In this document: one piece after another, positions 45,477 to 56,366 of the stretch
Numbering within the stretch: position 1 is the stretch's first letter
Layout of the letters: each line of letters starts with the position of its first letter
Source: Pseudarthrobacter sp. NamB4
Lineage (GTDB): Bacteria; Actinomycetota; Actinomycetes; Actinomycetales; Micrococcaceae
Length of the DNA: 64,000 nucleotides
Direction: 5' to 3'
Assembly: GCF_005796185.1 (NCBI RefSeq)
Contig: NZ_VAHM01000001.1
Location: forward strand, 248,001-312,000
Translations under genes and position numbers: made by a program
Notes under the pieces: generated by a model
The model's input: only the letters and a program-made list of their open reading frames with translations
Databases searched by the model: none
What the model was told of the DNA's origin: nothing

Positions 45477-46793
45477 ATGACGGAATTGCGAACCCTGAAA
45501 GTGGCCCTGCTGGGCTGTGGCAACGTTGGGGCCCAGGTTGCGCGGATTCTCATTGAGGACGCCGACACCCTCGCCGCCCGCGCAGGGGCGAAGCTGCAGC
45601 TGAGCGGCATCGCCGTGCGGAACCTCCACGCCAGGCGTGACGTGGACCTGCCGCAGGAGCTCTTCACCACCGACGCCGACACCCTGGTGAAAGACGCGGA
45701 CCTGGTCATCGAGCTCATGGGCGGCATCGAGCCCGCCCGCGCGCTGATCCTTTCGGCCCTCCGCAACGGAGCCTGTGTTGTCACCGGCAACAAGGCGCTC
45801 CTGGCCCAGGACGGCCCCACCCTTCACGAAGAGGCTGACAAGGCGGGCGTCCAGCTCTCCTATGAGGCCGCCGTCGCCGGTGCCATCCCCATCCTGCGGC
45901 CCATCCGCGACAGCCTCGCCGGCGACCGCATCACCCGCGTCCTGGGCATCGTCAACGGGACCACCAACTTCATCCTTGACCAGATGGACACCACCGGCGC
46001 CCAGTTCGGCGACGCCCTCGCCGAGGCACAGCGGTTGGGTTACGCGGAGGCGGACCCAACCGCCGACGTCGAAGGCCACGATGCCGCCGCCAAGGCAGCG
46101 ATTCTTGCCTCGCTTTCGTTCCACACCCGGTTCGCCCTGGAGAACGTCCACTGCGAAGGGATCAGTGCGGTCACGGCGGCGGACATTGCTGCCGCCAAGG
46201 ACGCAGGCTTCGTCATCAAGCTGCTGGCGATCGCAGAGAAGCTTGGGGATTCCGACGGCGCGAAGGGCGTCTCCGTGCGCGTGCACCCGACGCTGCTTCC
46301 CCGCGAGCACCCGCTGGCCGCCGTCCACGGCGCGTTCAATGCGGTGTTCATTGAAGCCGAGAACGCCGGCGAACTGATGTTCTACGGACAGGGAGCAGGT
46401 GGCGCCCCCACCGCATCCGCCGTCCTGGGCGACCTGGTCTCGGCCGCGCGCAGCCTGGTGCTCGGCGGCCCCGGCCGCACGGAAACCACGACGGGGCACG
46501 TTCCCGCGCTGCCGATCGATGCAGCCGTCACCAGCTACTACATCGGGCTTGACGTTGCTGACCAGCCCGGTGTGCTTGCCAGGATCGCCCAGCTCTTCGC
46601 GGAGCACGGCGTGTCCATCGAAATCATGCGGCAGACCATCCACCGGGACGTTGAGTCCAGCGTGGAGTCCGCCGAACTGCGGATTGTCACCCACCGTGCG
46701 TCAGAGGCTGCCCTTGCGGCCACCGTCGAGGCCGTGAAGGGCCTTGACGTCATCAATTCAGTTACATCCGTTCTGCGGGTAGAAGGAGTCTAA
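45477..46793 (+). CDS. hom: Homoserine dehydrogenase
   Basis: Reduces aspartate semialdehyde to homoserine at the branch to threonine and methionine. The ATG directly follows the lysA stop; 438 residues. Dinucleotide fold ALLGCGNVGAQVARIL at the start, active-site GILNGTTNFIL-type segment IVNGTTNFILDQM, and DVEGHDAAAKAAILASL with the catalytic Lys; residues about 355-430 are an ACT regulatory domain (DQPGVLARIAQLFAEHGVS), the site of threonine feedback in homologues. thrC starts immediately after its stop. Confidence 0.97.
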   Translation: MTELRTLKVALLGCGNVGAQVARILIEDADTLAARAGAKLQLSGIAVRNLHARRDVDLPQELFTTDADTLVKDADLVIELMGGIEPARALILSALRNGACVVTGNKALLAQDGPTLHEEADKAGVQLSYEAAVAGAIPILRPIRDSLAGDRITRVLGIVNGTTNFILDQMDTTGAQFGDALAEAQRLGYAEADPTADVEGHDAAAKAAILASLSFHTRFALENVHCEGISAVTAADIAAAKDAGFVIKLLAIAEKLGDSDGAKGVSVRVHPTLLPREHPLAAVHGAFNAVFIEAENAGELMFYGQGAGGAPTASAVLGDLVSAARSLVLGGPGRTETTTGHVPALPIDAAVTSYYIGLDVADQPGVLARIAQLFAEHGVSIEIMRQTIHRDVESSVESAELRIVTHRASEAALAATVEAVKGLDVINSVTSVLRVEGV

Positions 46794-47900
46794 GTGGCTC
46801 ACCAATGGCGCGGCGTCATCCGCGAATATGCTGACCGTCTGCCCGTGACGGAGTCCACCCGTGTCATCACCCTCGGTGAGGGCGGCACCCCGCTGGTGCA
46901 CGCGCAGAAGCTCTCCGAGCTGACAGGTTCCGAGGTGTACCTGAAGGTGGAGGGCATGAATCCCACTGGTTCCTTCAAGGACCGCGGCATGACCATGGCC
47001 ATGACCGCCGCCGTCGCCTCCGGTGCCCAGGCCGTCGTGTGCGCCTCCACCGGCAACACGTCTGCCTCCGCTGCCGCCTACGCCACGGCCGCCGGCCTGA
47101 AGTGTGCTGTCCTGGTGCCGGAGGGCAAGATCTCCATGGGCAAGCTCAGCCAGGCCATCGCCCACGGTGCCACCCTGCTCCAGGTCGACGGCAACTTCGA
47201 CAACTGCCTGGACATCGCCCGGAAACTGGGGGAGTCCTACCCCGTGTTCCTGGTCAACTCCGTCAACCCCGCACGTATTCAGGGCCAGAAGACCGGCGCC
47301 TTCGAGATCGTCGACGCACTGGGTGATGCACCGGACATCCATGTCCTGCCCGTCGGCAACGCCGGCAACATCACCGCGTACTGGAAGGGCTACAAGGAGT
47401 ACTCCGCTCCGTTCGAGTCCGAGACCGCCGGCACCCTTGCACCGGTGGCCACGAAGACACCCGCCATGTGGGGTTTCCAGGCTGCAGGAGCGGCACCGTT
47501 CGTTGCCGGCCACCCGATCACGGAGCCGGACACCATTGCCACCGCCATCCGGATCGGCAACCCGGCCTCCTGGGACGGTGCCATCGGTGCCCGTGACGAA
47601 TCCGGCGGACTCATCGATGCCGTGACCGACGAGGAAATCCTCAACGCCCACCGCTGGCTTTCTTCCCGCGAAGGTGTGTTCGTGGAGCCGGGATCCGCCG
47701 CCGGCGTGGCGGGGCTGCTCAAGAAGCATGCCGCAGGCCAGGTCCCCTCCGGCAAGACGATCGTCATCACCGTCACCGGGCACGGGCTCAAGGATCCCCA
47801 GTGGGCGCTGCGCACCGAGGACGGCAGCGACGTGCAGCCGGTCAAGGTACCCAACGACGTCGTAACCGTTGCTGCCGAACTGGGACTGGAAGCAAAGTAG
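46794..47900 (+). CDS. thrC: Threonine synthase
   Basis: PLP enzyme converting O-phosphohomoserine to threonine. The GTG start directly follows the hom TAA; 368 residues. The Schiff-base lysine lies in [15 protein letters not shown] (about residue 60), followed by [15 protein letters not shown] and the phosphate-binding [12 protein letters not shown]. Length matches the short actinobacterial class rather than the longer plant/E. coli classes. thrB follows after two bases. Confidence 0.97.
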   Translation: MAHQWRGVIREYADRLPVTESTRVITLGEGGTPLVHAQKLSELTGSEVYLKVEGMNPTGSFKDRGMTMAMTAAVASGAQAVVCASTGNTSASAAAYATAAGLKCAVLVPEGKISMGKLSQAIAHGATLLQVDGNFDNCLDIARKLGESYPVFLVNSVNPARIQGQKTGAFEIVDALGDAPDIHVLPVGNAGNITAYWKGYKEYSAPFESETAGTLAPVATKTPAMWGFQAAGAAPFVAGHPITEPDTIATAIRIGNPASWDGAIGARDESGGLIDAVTDEEILNAHRWLSSREGVFVEPGSAAGVAGLLKKHAAGQVPSGKTIVITVTGHGLKDPQWALRTEDGSDVQPVKVPNDVVTVAAELGLEAK

Positions 47901-47902
47901 CC

Positions 47903-48877
47903 TTGGACACCACCTCGCAGGCCGCCGTCGGACTGCAACTGATCGACGCCGGCCAGACTGTCACAGTCCGCGTGCCGGCCACCTCGGCCAACCTTGGCCC
48001 GGGCTATGACAGCCTGGGCCTGGCCTTGGCGCTCCATGACACGCTGACAGTGGAGAGCCTCGAGACGGACGAACTGCTGTTCGACCTGCGCGGTGAAGGC
48101 GCTGAAACACTCCCGCGGGATGCCAGCCATCTGGTCATCCGCGCCATGGAAGCGGCATTCGAACGCTTGGGCTTCCGCCACGGCGGCCTGAAGGTGACCG
48201 CCGACAACATCAATCCCCACGGCAGGGGCCTCGGCTCGTCCGCCTCCGCGGTGGTGGCGGCGGTCTCGGCGGCCAACGCCATGGTTCCCGCGGAGAGCCG
48301 CAGGGGACAGGACTGGATCCTCCAGCTCACCAGCGAACTGGAGGGGCATCCGGACAACGTCGCTCCTGCCATTTTCGGCGGACTGGCGTTGTCCTGGCAG
48401 GACAGTGACCGGTACAGCAGCACCAGTGCCACAGTGGCCGGATCCGTGATCCCCATTGTGGCGGTCCCCGACTACGAGTTGTCCACCGAGGCGGCCCGCG
48501 CGCTGCTGCCGGCATCGGTGGGCCATCACGCTGCCGCAATGAACGCCGGCCGCGCCGCACTGCTGATCCACGCACTGACGCACAAGCCCGAGTTCCTGCT
48601 GGCGGGCACCGAGGATTACCTGCACCAGAGTTACCGGGCAGAGGCAATGCGGCCCAGCGCCGCACTGATATCGGCACTGCGGACGGCCGGACACGCCGCC
48701 GTGGTTTCCGGTGCCGGACCCACCGTACTGGTCCTGGCAGACGGAGAAGCTGAAGCCCTTGCCGTGGTCCGCTTCATTGAGCAGTTCGTTGACGCCAACA
48801 CGCCGGATATTGGCTGGCGGGTACTGAAGCTCGCAGTGGACGTTGAAGGTGCTAAGGTGGAGGTGCACCGGCGGTAA
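47903..48877 (+). CDS. thrB: Homoserine kinase
   Basis: GHMP-family kinase phosphorylating homoserine. The TTG start two bases after the thrC stop gives MDTTSQAAVGLQLIDAGQ and 324 residues; GGAAG lies upstream inside thrC. Motif 1 is TSANLGPGYDSLGLAL, the phosphate-loop motif is RGLGSSASAVVAAVSAAN, and motif 3 appears as VVSGAGPTVLVLA. It ends the hom-thrC-thrB group. Confidence 0.95.
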   Translation: MDTTSQAAVGLQLIDAGQTVTVRVPATSANLGPGYDSLGLALALHDTLTVESLETDELLFDLRGEGAETLPRDASHLVIRAMEAAFERLGFRHGGLKVTADNINPHGRGLGSSASAVVAAVSAANAMVPAESRRGQDWILQLTSELEGHPDNVAPAIFGGLALSWQDSDRYSSTSATVAGSVIPIVAVPDYELSTEAARALLPASVGHHAAAMNAGRAALLIHALTHKPEFLLAGTEDYLHQSYRAEAMRPSAALISALRTAGHAAVVSGAGPTVLVLADGEAEALAVVRFIEQFVDANTPDIGWRVLKLAVDVEGAKVEVHRR

Positions 48878-49170
48878 TTCCGCCTATCTGATCTGCTACT
48901 GCACTTAGTTGCGATTTGATCTCCTACTGCGCAATCTATTCCGGTGCCGCCTGCTTGGTCTGTCGCAGGAATCTGCAGTGCTCGCTGCCCCTTAAGCGTC
49001 AGCCCAGCGTTCCGCCACGGGCGGGGCGGAAGGTGAATCAGTATCCGGCCCTGCTGGCCGATATCCAACCGGCAAGGCCGAAAATCCGGCTGCAGATCTG
49101 AACTGCAGCCCAGATCAAATCATCGCGTCCAGCTCCTCGCCTGGACGCCGTCGAGGGGGAAGGATCCTTC
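48878..49170 (+). other. Leader region of rho with a direct repeat
   Basis: This 293-base gap must hold the rho promoter and leader. A 14-base sequence, TGATCTGCTACTGC, occurs at 48889-48902 and again with one change (TGATCTCCTACTGC) at 48917-48930, a 28-base period. C-rich, G-poor stretches are visible near 49125-49145, of the sort Rho can load on; autoregulation of rho is known elsewhere. I see no small gene here. Confidence 0.5.
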
Positions 49171-51345
<2,175 letters not shown>

Positions 51346-51355
51346 CTGCTCCGGT

Positions 51356-51471
51356 GAGCCGCTGATTCTGTTGCCCCCGCCCCTACGCCGGGTGGCTTGC
51401 GATCTACGATCCCAAGCCACCCGGCTTCGGCAGGCCCGATGCCACTCCCGGGGCAGCAGAATCAGCGGCTC
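51356..51471. repeat. Nested palindrome between rho and prfA
   Basis: An outer pair of 22-base arms (51356-51377 and 51450-51471, one mismatch) encloses an inner perfect 13-base pair (51387-51399 and 51413-51425) around a 13-base loop. The whole 116-base element could form a long cruciform or hairpin. It starts ten bases after the rho stop and has no T tract. It may be a REP/MITE-like repeat unit or a terminator-type structure. About 120 bases of ordinary spacer follow before prfA. Confidence 0.85.
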
Positions 51472-51593
51472 GTTCCGTTTTCCGTCACCTTCGCCCCGCG
51501 CTACTCCCGGCCAGCAAAATATGCGACGACACCGGGGCGCCACCTGCCGCTGCGTGCATCACTAGACTTGTACAAGTCGAAAGAGGTTTAAGA

Positions 51594-52667
51594 ATGTTTG
51601 AGTCCGTACAGGGCCTGCTTGATGAGCATGATGCTATCCAGGCGCAGCTGGGGGATCCTGCTGTTTATGCTGACCAGCGGCTTGCCCGGAAGCTGGGGCG
51701 GCGGTCGGCTCAGCTTAATGGCATTGTGGAGGCCTACCACCGGTGGGAGGGGCTGCGGGACGATCTGGCTGCTGCCAAGGAGATGGCTGGCGAGGATCCC
51801 GAGTTCGCTGCCGAGGTTCCCGAGCTGGAGGCTTCGCTGGAGGAGGCTGCCGCCAAACTGCGCCGCCTGCTGATTCCGCGGGATCCGGACGATGCACGCA
51901 ACGTTATCCTCGAGGTCAAGGGCGGTGAAGGCGGCGATGAGGCCGCGCTGTTCGCCGGTGACCTCCTGCGCATGTACACCCGTTATGCCGAATCCCGCGG
52001 CTGGAAGACTGAAATCATCTCGGCCACGGAATCCGACCTCGGTGGTTACAAGGACGTCCAGGTGGCCGTCAAGGGCAACTCCAACGACCCCGCCGAGGGC
52101 GTGTACGCGCGGCTCAAGTTCGAAGGCGGCGTACACCGAGTCCAGCGCGTTCCCGTCACGGAGTCGCAGGGCCGCATCCACACCTCCGCCGCCGGCGTGC
52201 TGGTCCTGCCTGAAGTTGACGAGCCCGAAGAGCTTGAGATCAACCAGAACGACCTCAAAATCGACGTTTACCGTTCGTCGGGTCCCGGCGGCCAGTCAGT
52301 GAACACCACTGACTCTGCCGTTCGCATCACCCACCTCCCCACCGGAATCGTGGTGGCCATGCAGAACGAGAAGTCCCAGCTGCAGAACCGCGAAGCGGGC
52401 ATGCGCGTGCTTCGCGCCCGCATCCTGGCACACCAGCAGGAGCAGATCGACGCCGAGAACTCGGCCCAGCGGAAGTCGCAGATCCGCACTATGGACCGTT
52501 CTGAGCGGATCCGCACCTACAACTACCCCGAAAACCGCATTGCGGACCACCGCACCGGCTATAAGGCGTACAACCTTGACCAGGTGATGAACGGCGACCT
52601 GGAGCCGGTGATTCAGTCTGCCATTGAGATGGACGAACAGGCACGCCTGGACGCCCTCGGAGACTAG
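51594..52667 (+). CDS. prfA: Peptide chain release factor 1
   Basis: Release factor for UAA and UAG codons, 357 residues, ATG start with AAGAGG ten bases upstream. The tripeptide anticodon is PVT in [17 protein letters not shown], the PxT form that defines RF1, and the catalytic GGQ is in [17 protein letters not shown]-terminal helical domain about 1-95. Followed after 12 bases by prmC, the methylase that modifies the GGQ glutamine, the usual pairing. Confidence 0.97.
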   Translation: MFESVQGLLDEHDAIQAQLGDPAVYADQRLARKLGRRSAQLNGIVEAYHRWEGLRDDLAAAKEMAGEDPEFAAEVPELEASLEEAAAKLRRLLIPRDPDDARNVILEVKGGEGGDEAALFAGDLLRMYTRYAESRGWKTEIISATESDLGGYKDVQVAVKGNSNDPAEGVYARLKFEGGVHRVQRVPVTESQGRIHTSAAGVLVLPEVDEPEELEINQNDLKIDVYRSSGPGGQSVNTTDSAVRITHLPTGIVVAMQNEKSQLQNREAGMRVLRARILAHQQEQIDAENSAQRKSQIRTMDRSERIRTYNYPENRIADHRTGYKAYNLDQVMNGDLEPVIQSAIEMDEQARLDALGD

Positions 52668-52679
52668 CCCTTTCCCGGT

Positions 52680-53552
52680 ATGACAATCGAGCCAGGCCAG
52701 TCGCTTACGGACGCCGTCACCCAGGCAACTGCCATCCTCAGGGACGCCGGTGTTCCCAGCCCCCGGGTGGACGCCGAGCTGCTGGCAGATTATCTCCTGA
52801 ACGTCGGGCTGGGCCGCCTCAGGGCCATGATGCTGGGGGACTCGCCCGCGCCTGACGGCTACGCGGAGCTGGTGGCTGAACGCGCCGGCCGCGTGCCCCT
52901 GCAGCACATCACCGGGGTGGCGCATTTCCGCTACCTCGAGCTGGCGGTTGGGCCGGGCGTCTTCATTCCCCGTCCTGAAACCGAATCCGTGGTGCAACTG
53001 GTGATCGACCACGTGAAGGGGATGCCTCACCCCCGGATTGTCGATCTGGGAACCGGTTCAGGTGCGATCGCTGGATCAATAGCCCATGAAGTACCGGGTG
53101 CGGAGGTGCATGCGGTCGAGTACAGCGCCTTCGCCCACGCCTGGGCGGCAAAGAATCTGGCCCCACTGGGCGTCAGGTTGGTCCTCGGGGACCTGCGGAG
53201 CGCCTTGCCGGAGCTGAACGGAACCTTCGACGTCGTGGTGTCCAACCCTCCGTACATACCGGCTGAGGCCATCCCGAACGAACCGGAGGTGGCGCTGCAT
53301 GATCCGCCAGAGGCGCTGTACGGCGGGGGAGCGGATGGCATGGAACTTCCGACGGCGGCAGCCGCCTCCGCTGCCCGGCTTCTGCACCCCGGCGGGTACT
53401 TCGTGATGGAACACGCAGAAGTCCAGGCAGGCTGGATCGCGGCCATGCTGGCAAGGACGGGGAACTGGACTGCCGTCAGCACGCATCTGGACCTCAACGG
53501 CAAGGAGCGCGCCACCAGCGCCCTGCTCGCGGACCTGGACCATTCGGAATGA
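52680..53552 (+). CDS. prmC: Release factor glutamine methyltransferase
   Basis: Methylates the Gln of the GGQ motif in RF1 and RF2. The 290-residue protein has a helical N-terminal recognition domain (about 1-85), motif I IVDLGTGSGAIAGSIA and the glutamine-binding NPPY in VVSNPPYIPAEA. It lies between prfA and tsaC. Both substrates, prfA (adjacent) and prfB (at the window start), are present in this window. Confidence 0.95.
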   Translation: MTIEPGQSLTDAVTQATAILRDAGVPSPRVDAELLADYLLNVGLGRLRAMMLGDSPAPDGYAELVAERAGRVPLQHITGVAHFRYLELAVGPGVFIPRPETESVVQLVIDHVKGMPHPRIVDLGTGSGAIAGSIAHEVPGAEVHAVEYSAFAHAWAAKNLAPLGVRLVLGDLRSALPELNGTFDVVVSNPPYIPAEAIPNEPEVALHDPPEALYGGGADGMELPTAAAASAARLLHPGGYFVMEHAEVQAGWIAAMLARTGNWTAVSTHLDLNGKERATSALLADLDHSE

Positions 53553-53564
53553 AAGAATAGGCGA

Positions 53565-54344
53565 GTGACCACAACCTATAACTGCAGCATTGACGACGAG
53601 CGCGCCAAGGGACTTGAGCACGCCCAGCGTGCCATCAGCGAGAAAAAATGCGTGGTGTTTCCCACGGACACCGTCTACGGGATTGCCGCCGACGCCTTCT
53701 CGCCGCAGGCAGTGACCATGCTGCTGGTGTCCAAAGGACGTAGCCGGACCATGCCGCCGCCCGTCCTGATTCCGCGCATCAATGCCTTGGACGGGCTCGC
53801 TACGGAAGTCTCCGCTGAGGCGCGCAAGCTGGCCGAAGCGTTCTGGCCGGGCGGCCTGACCCTGATCCTGCACGCCCAGCCGTCCCTCGACTGGGACCTC
53901 GGCGAGACCAAGGGGACGGTGGCCCTGCGCATGCCGGACGACGAGGTTGCCCTTGAGCTGCTGACCCTCACCGGCCCGCTTGCAGTTTCCTCCGCGAACC
54001 GGACCGGCCAGGCCCCCGGACAAACCGCCGCAGCTGCCCGCGAGCAACTCGCCGACTCCGTTGAGGTCTACCTCGAGGGCGGTCCGCGGCCAGTGGAAGG
54101 CGAGGCTGCTGTACCGTCCACCATCGTTGACGCCACAGGTCCACGCCTGCGTGTTGTCCGGAACGGGGCTGTCAGCCTGGACCAGCTCCGCCAGCATGTG
54201 CCCGGTGTCCTGGGCCTCGGTGAGATCCCGATGGCGGAAGAGGAACCGGCCGAAGAGGAGCCCGCTGAAGGGGAACTGGCGAAAGAGCCGGCTGCTGAAC
54301 CGGGACCGGTGGAAGCAGCGCCGGCTCGGGATACCGAATCTTGA
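53565..54344 (+). CDS. tsaC: L-threonylcarbamoyladenylate synthase (TsaC/Sua5/YwlC)
   Basis: Makes threonylcarbamoyl-AMP from threonine, bicarbonate and ATP for the t6A37 modification of tRNA. GTG start; 259 residues. The YrdC domain (about 10-205) shows CVVFPTDTVYGIAADAF, KGRSRTMPPPVLIPR (KxR substrate motif) and SSANRTGQAPGQTAA. The last 50 or so residues are an acidic Glu/Pro/Ala tail without the Sua5 domain. Its stop overlaps the start of the glycosyltransferase gene (TGATG). The order prmC-tsaC-glycosyltransferase-wecA is common in actinobacteria. Confidence 0.93.
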   Translation: MTTTYNCSIDDERAKGLEHAQRAISEKKCVVFPTDTVYGIAADAFSPQAVTMLLVSKGRSRTMPPPVLIPRINALDGLATEVSAEARKLAEAFWPGGLTLILHAQPSLDWDLGETKGTVALRMPDDEVALELLTLTGPLAVSSANRTGQAPGQTAAAAREQLADSVEVYLEGGPRPVEGEAAVPSTIVDATGPRLRVVRNGAVSLDQLRQHVPGVLGLGEIPMAEEEPAEEEPAEGELAKEPAAEPGPVEAAPARDTES

Positions 54345-55117
54345 TGGCGCTGGACCGCCAGCGGATTCCGTTGCTTGAGGTTGAGGCAACCCCGCTGCGC
54401 GTTCCGGAACTGGTGGACGAACTCAGCCGCTACATTCGGGAGGGCTCCAAGCGCACCGTGCTGGGCCACAACCTGCACAGCGTGACGCTCACGCTGTCGG
54501 ACGAGGGCTTCCGCACGCTGTATCAGCAGAGTGACGTGGTCCTGCTGGACGGCGCTCCGGTGCTCTGGCTGTGGGGGAGGACCGGGAAAGCCGAAGGCCC
54601 CGTCATGGACTACCGGCTGGGCTCCACGGACTGGCTTCCCGCACTGGACCAGGTGCAGGGACTTGAACGCATAGCCGTACTCGGGGCCGGATCGGCCGCC
54701 AACGCCGGAGCTGTCAGAAGGCTCCAGTCGCTGGTTCCCGGCGCCCGGGTTACCGGTTTTCCCGGCGAGGGCTGGAACGAGGATCTTGAGTCCAAGGCCT
54801 TGGAATGGCTGCACCTGGAGCAGCCGCAACTGGTGCTGCTCGGACTCGGGATGCCCCTGCAGGAGAAGGTTTTGGAGCGGCGCCTGAATCAGATGCCGCC
54901 CGCCATCTACTGTGCGGTGGGTGGAGCCATCGAACAGCTGGCCGGTTTCCAGAAGCTCGCCCCGCGCTGGTTGGGCCGGCTGGGTCTTGAATGGGCCTGG
55001 CGCCTGCTGCTTCATCCGCGCAGGGTTGCCTACCGCGTGCTCGGGGAACCCTGGGTCCTGCTGTGGCTTCTGGCATCACGAAGGGTTAAGCGGCAACTGC
55101 CCGGGCGCAGGCGCTAG
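54344..55117 (+). CDS. WecG/TagA/CpsF family glycosyltransferase
   Basis: Cytoplasmic-face glycosyltransferase of the GT26 family, which in other bacteria adds N-acetylmannosamine or its uronic acid to a lipid-linked sugar. The ATG shares a base with the tsaC stop; 257 residues. Family marks: VVLLDGAPVLWLW (Asp catalytic region), AVLGAGSAANAGAVRRLQSL, and QPQLVLLGLGMPLQEKVLERR, with a basic C-terminus for membrane attachment. With wecA, the lipid-carrier GlcNAc-phosphate transferase, encoded nearby, it may build a wall teichoic acid-like linkage unit or another wall glycopolymer. Donor sugar is not known. Confidence 0.87.
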   Translation: MALDRQRIPLLEVEATPLRVPELVDELSRYIREGSKRTVLGHNLHSVTLTLSDEGFRTLYQQSDVVLLDGAPVLWLWGRTGKAEGPVMDYRLGSTDWLPALDQVQGLERIAVLGAGSAANAGAVRRLQSLVPGARVTGFPGEGWNEDLESKALEWLHLEQPQLVLLGLGMPLQEKVLERRLNQMPPAIYCAVGGAIEQLAGFQKLAPRWLGRLGLEWAWRLLLHPRRVAYRVLGEPWVLLWLLASRRVKRQLPGRRR

Positions 55118-55125
55118 GAGCTTCA

Positions 55126-55165
55126 GCGAAAAAGCGCCCGGAACTCAGGCGCTGGACTTTTTCGC
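55126..55165. terminator. Bidirectional hairpin between convergent glycosyltransferase genes
   Basis: Arms of 13 bases (55126-55138 with 55148-55165) pair with a five-base bulge; the outer part pairs an A tract with a T tract, so a T run follows the GC core on either strand. It lies eight bases after the plus-strand stop. Confidence 0.65.
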
Positions 55166-55196
55166 CCGGCACTTGAACGTGAGGGCACGCCCAAAC

Positions 55197-56093
55197 CTAG
55201 AACTTCTGGTCCTCCAACGGGGCAAAACCCTTGCCGCGGAGTCCGGTAGTGAAGGACCGGGCCCAGTCCAGGAAGCCGGCAAGGTCCCGTCGCTGCGCGA
55301 AATAGCCCAGGTAGCCGCCGACATCAGCGACCAGCGACTTCACGCGAAAATACCTGCGGATGAGGTATCCGCGGTTCCGGTAGTAGTAGTACCGCTTGAA
55401 CGCCGATTCCGGGACAATGACATGCCAGCCCGCGCCGAAGACGTGCTGCGTCTCAGAAAAGGCATGCGGGTGGGTGATGGCTGTGGTTGTCACCGTTCCG
55501 AACCTGATTCCCGCCTTGCGCAGCCGGATGGTGAAGTCCACTTCGTCGCCCCGAATGAAGAGCCGCATGTCCGGCAGGCCTACCTTGAAGAAGACGTCGG
55601 AGCGAATCAGGGCCCCGTTGAAGAAGTGCCCGTCGTTGGGAAGGAAGCCAAGCTTCTCAACCTCTGCACGGTCATGCGTCACCTTGCCGTCGAGCCGGAA
55701 GAAGAAGGAAAGCCGGTCCGGCTGCCCTGGCGTCGTGACCAGCGGAACCACCGCCTCAAGGTCGCGTGCCTCAGCCTCCCGCAGCAGCGTGGCGAGGCAT
55801 TCCGGATCGGCCGGCTCGGCGTCGTCGTCCATCATCCAAATCCACCTGGCACCGCTGGCAACTGCTTTCAGCGCCGCCAGCGCAAATCCGCCGGCGCCGC
55901 CAAGGTTCGCTTCAGAGCGAACGTAATCGACGTTTGGATGCTGCTCAGCCACGTCGGCGGCAGGGGTTGTACCGCTGTCAACCAGGCAGATGGTGTCCAC
56001 CGATGCCGTTTGGGCGTTGATGGAATTGAGTAGAACAGACAGTTCCTTCGGCCGGTCGAAGGTCACGGCGGCCACTGCTATGCGGGGGGTCAT
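55197..56093 (-). CDS. Family 2 glycosyltransferase (GlfT1/rhamnosyltransferase-like)
   Basis: Inverting glycosyltransferase of 298 residues that probably works on a wall polysaccharide. The ATG at 56093 is preferred because AAAGGA lies seven bases before it and the product starts at the first strand, MTPRIAVAAVTFDRPKELS. The GT-A metal motif is the triple Asp in WIWMMDDDAEP (about 90-100), and an acceptor loop FFNGALIRSDVFFKVGLPD with RGDEVDF follows; the latter resembles galactofuranosyl and rhamnosyl transferases such as GlfT1. A basic, amphipathic C-terminus ends the protein. It lies between two plus-strand glycan genes but in opposite orientation. Confidence 0.82.
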   Translation of the reverse strand: MTPRIAVAAVTFDRPKELSVLLNSINAQTASVDTICLVDSGTTPAADVAEQHPNVDYVRSEANLGGAGGFALAALKAVASGARWIWMMDDDAEPADPECLATLLREAEARDLEAVVPLVTTPGQPDRLSFFFRLDGKVTHDRAEVEKLGFLPNDGHFFNGALIRSDVFFKVGLPDMRLFIRGDEVDFTIRLRKAGIRFGTVTTTAITHPHAFSETQHVFGAGWHVIVPESAFKRYYYYRNRGYLIRRYFRVKSLVADVGGYLGYFAQRRDLAGFLDWARSFTTGLRGKGFAPLEDQKF

Positions 56094-56366
56094 TTGGGGT
56101 CCTTTCAGCATGGCTGACAGGGATCTCCCCGCTCGCACTGCGCCAGTGTGGCGCGAAGCCATGAAGCTGTTGGCGCTAGTATCTTTGACTAGAGTCCACT
56201 GTAATACAGCCCTGTAAGGCACCCAGTACTGCCTGCTGCGCGCCCGGCGACGGAGAAGTTTCATTTATCGAAGAACAGATTCCCGGCCAGTGAGCCCATC
56301 GGCGAAGGACCAACTGCAAATGCGGTGCCAGGGCTTTGGCCTTGCCTCCGAAACGGCCTCTGCCCC

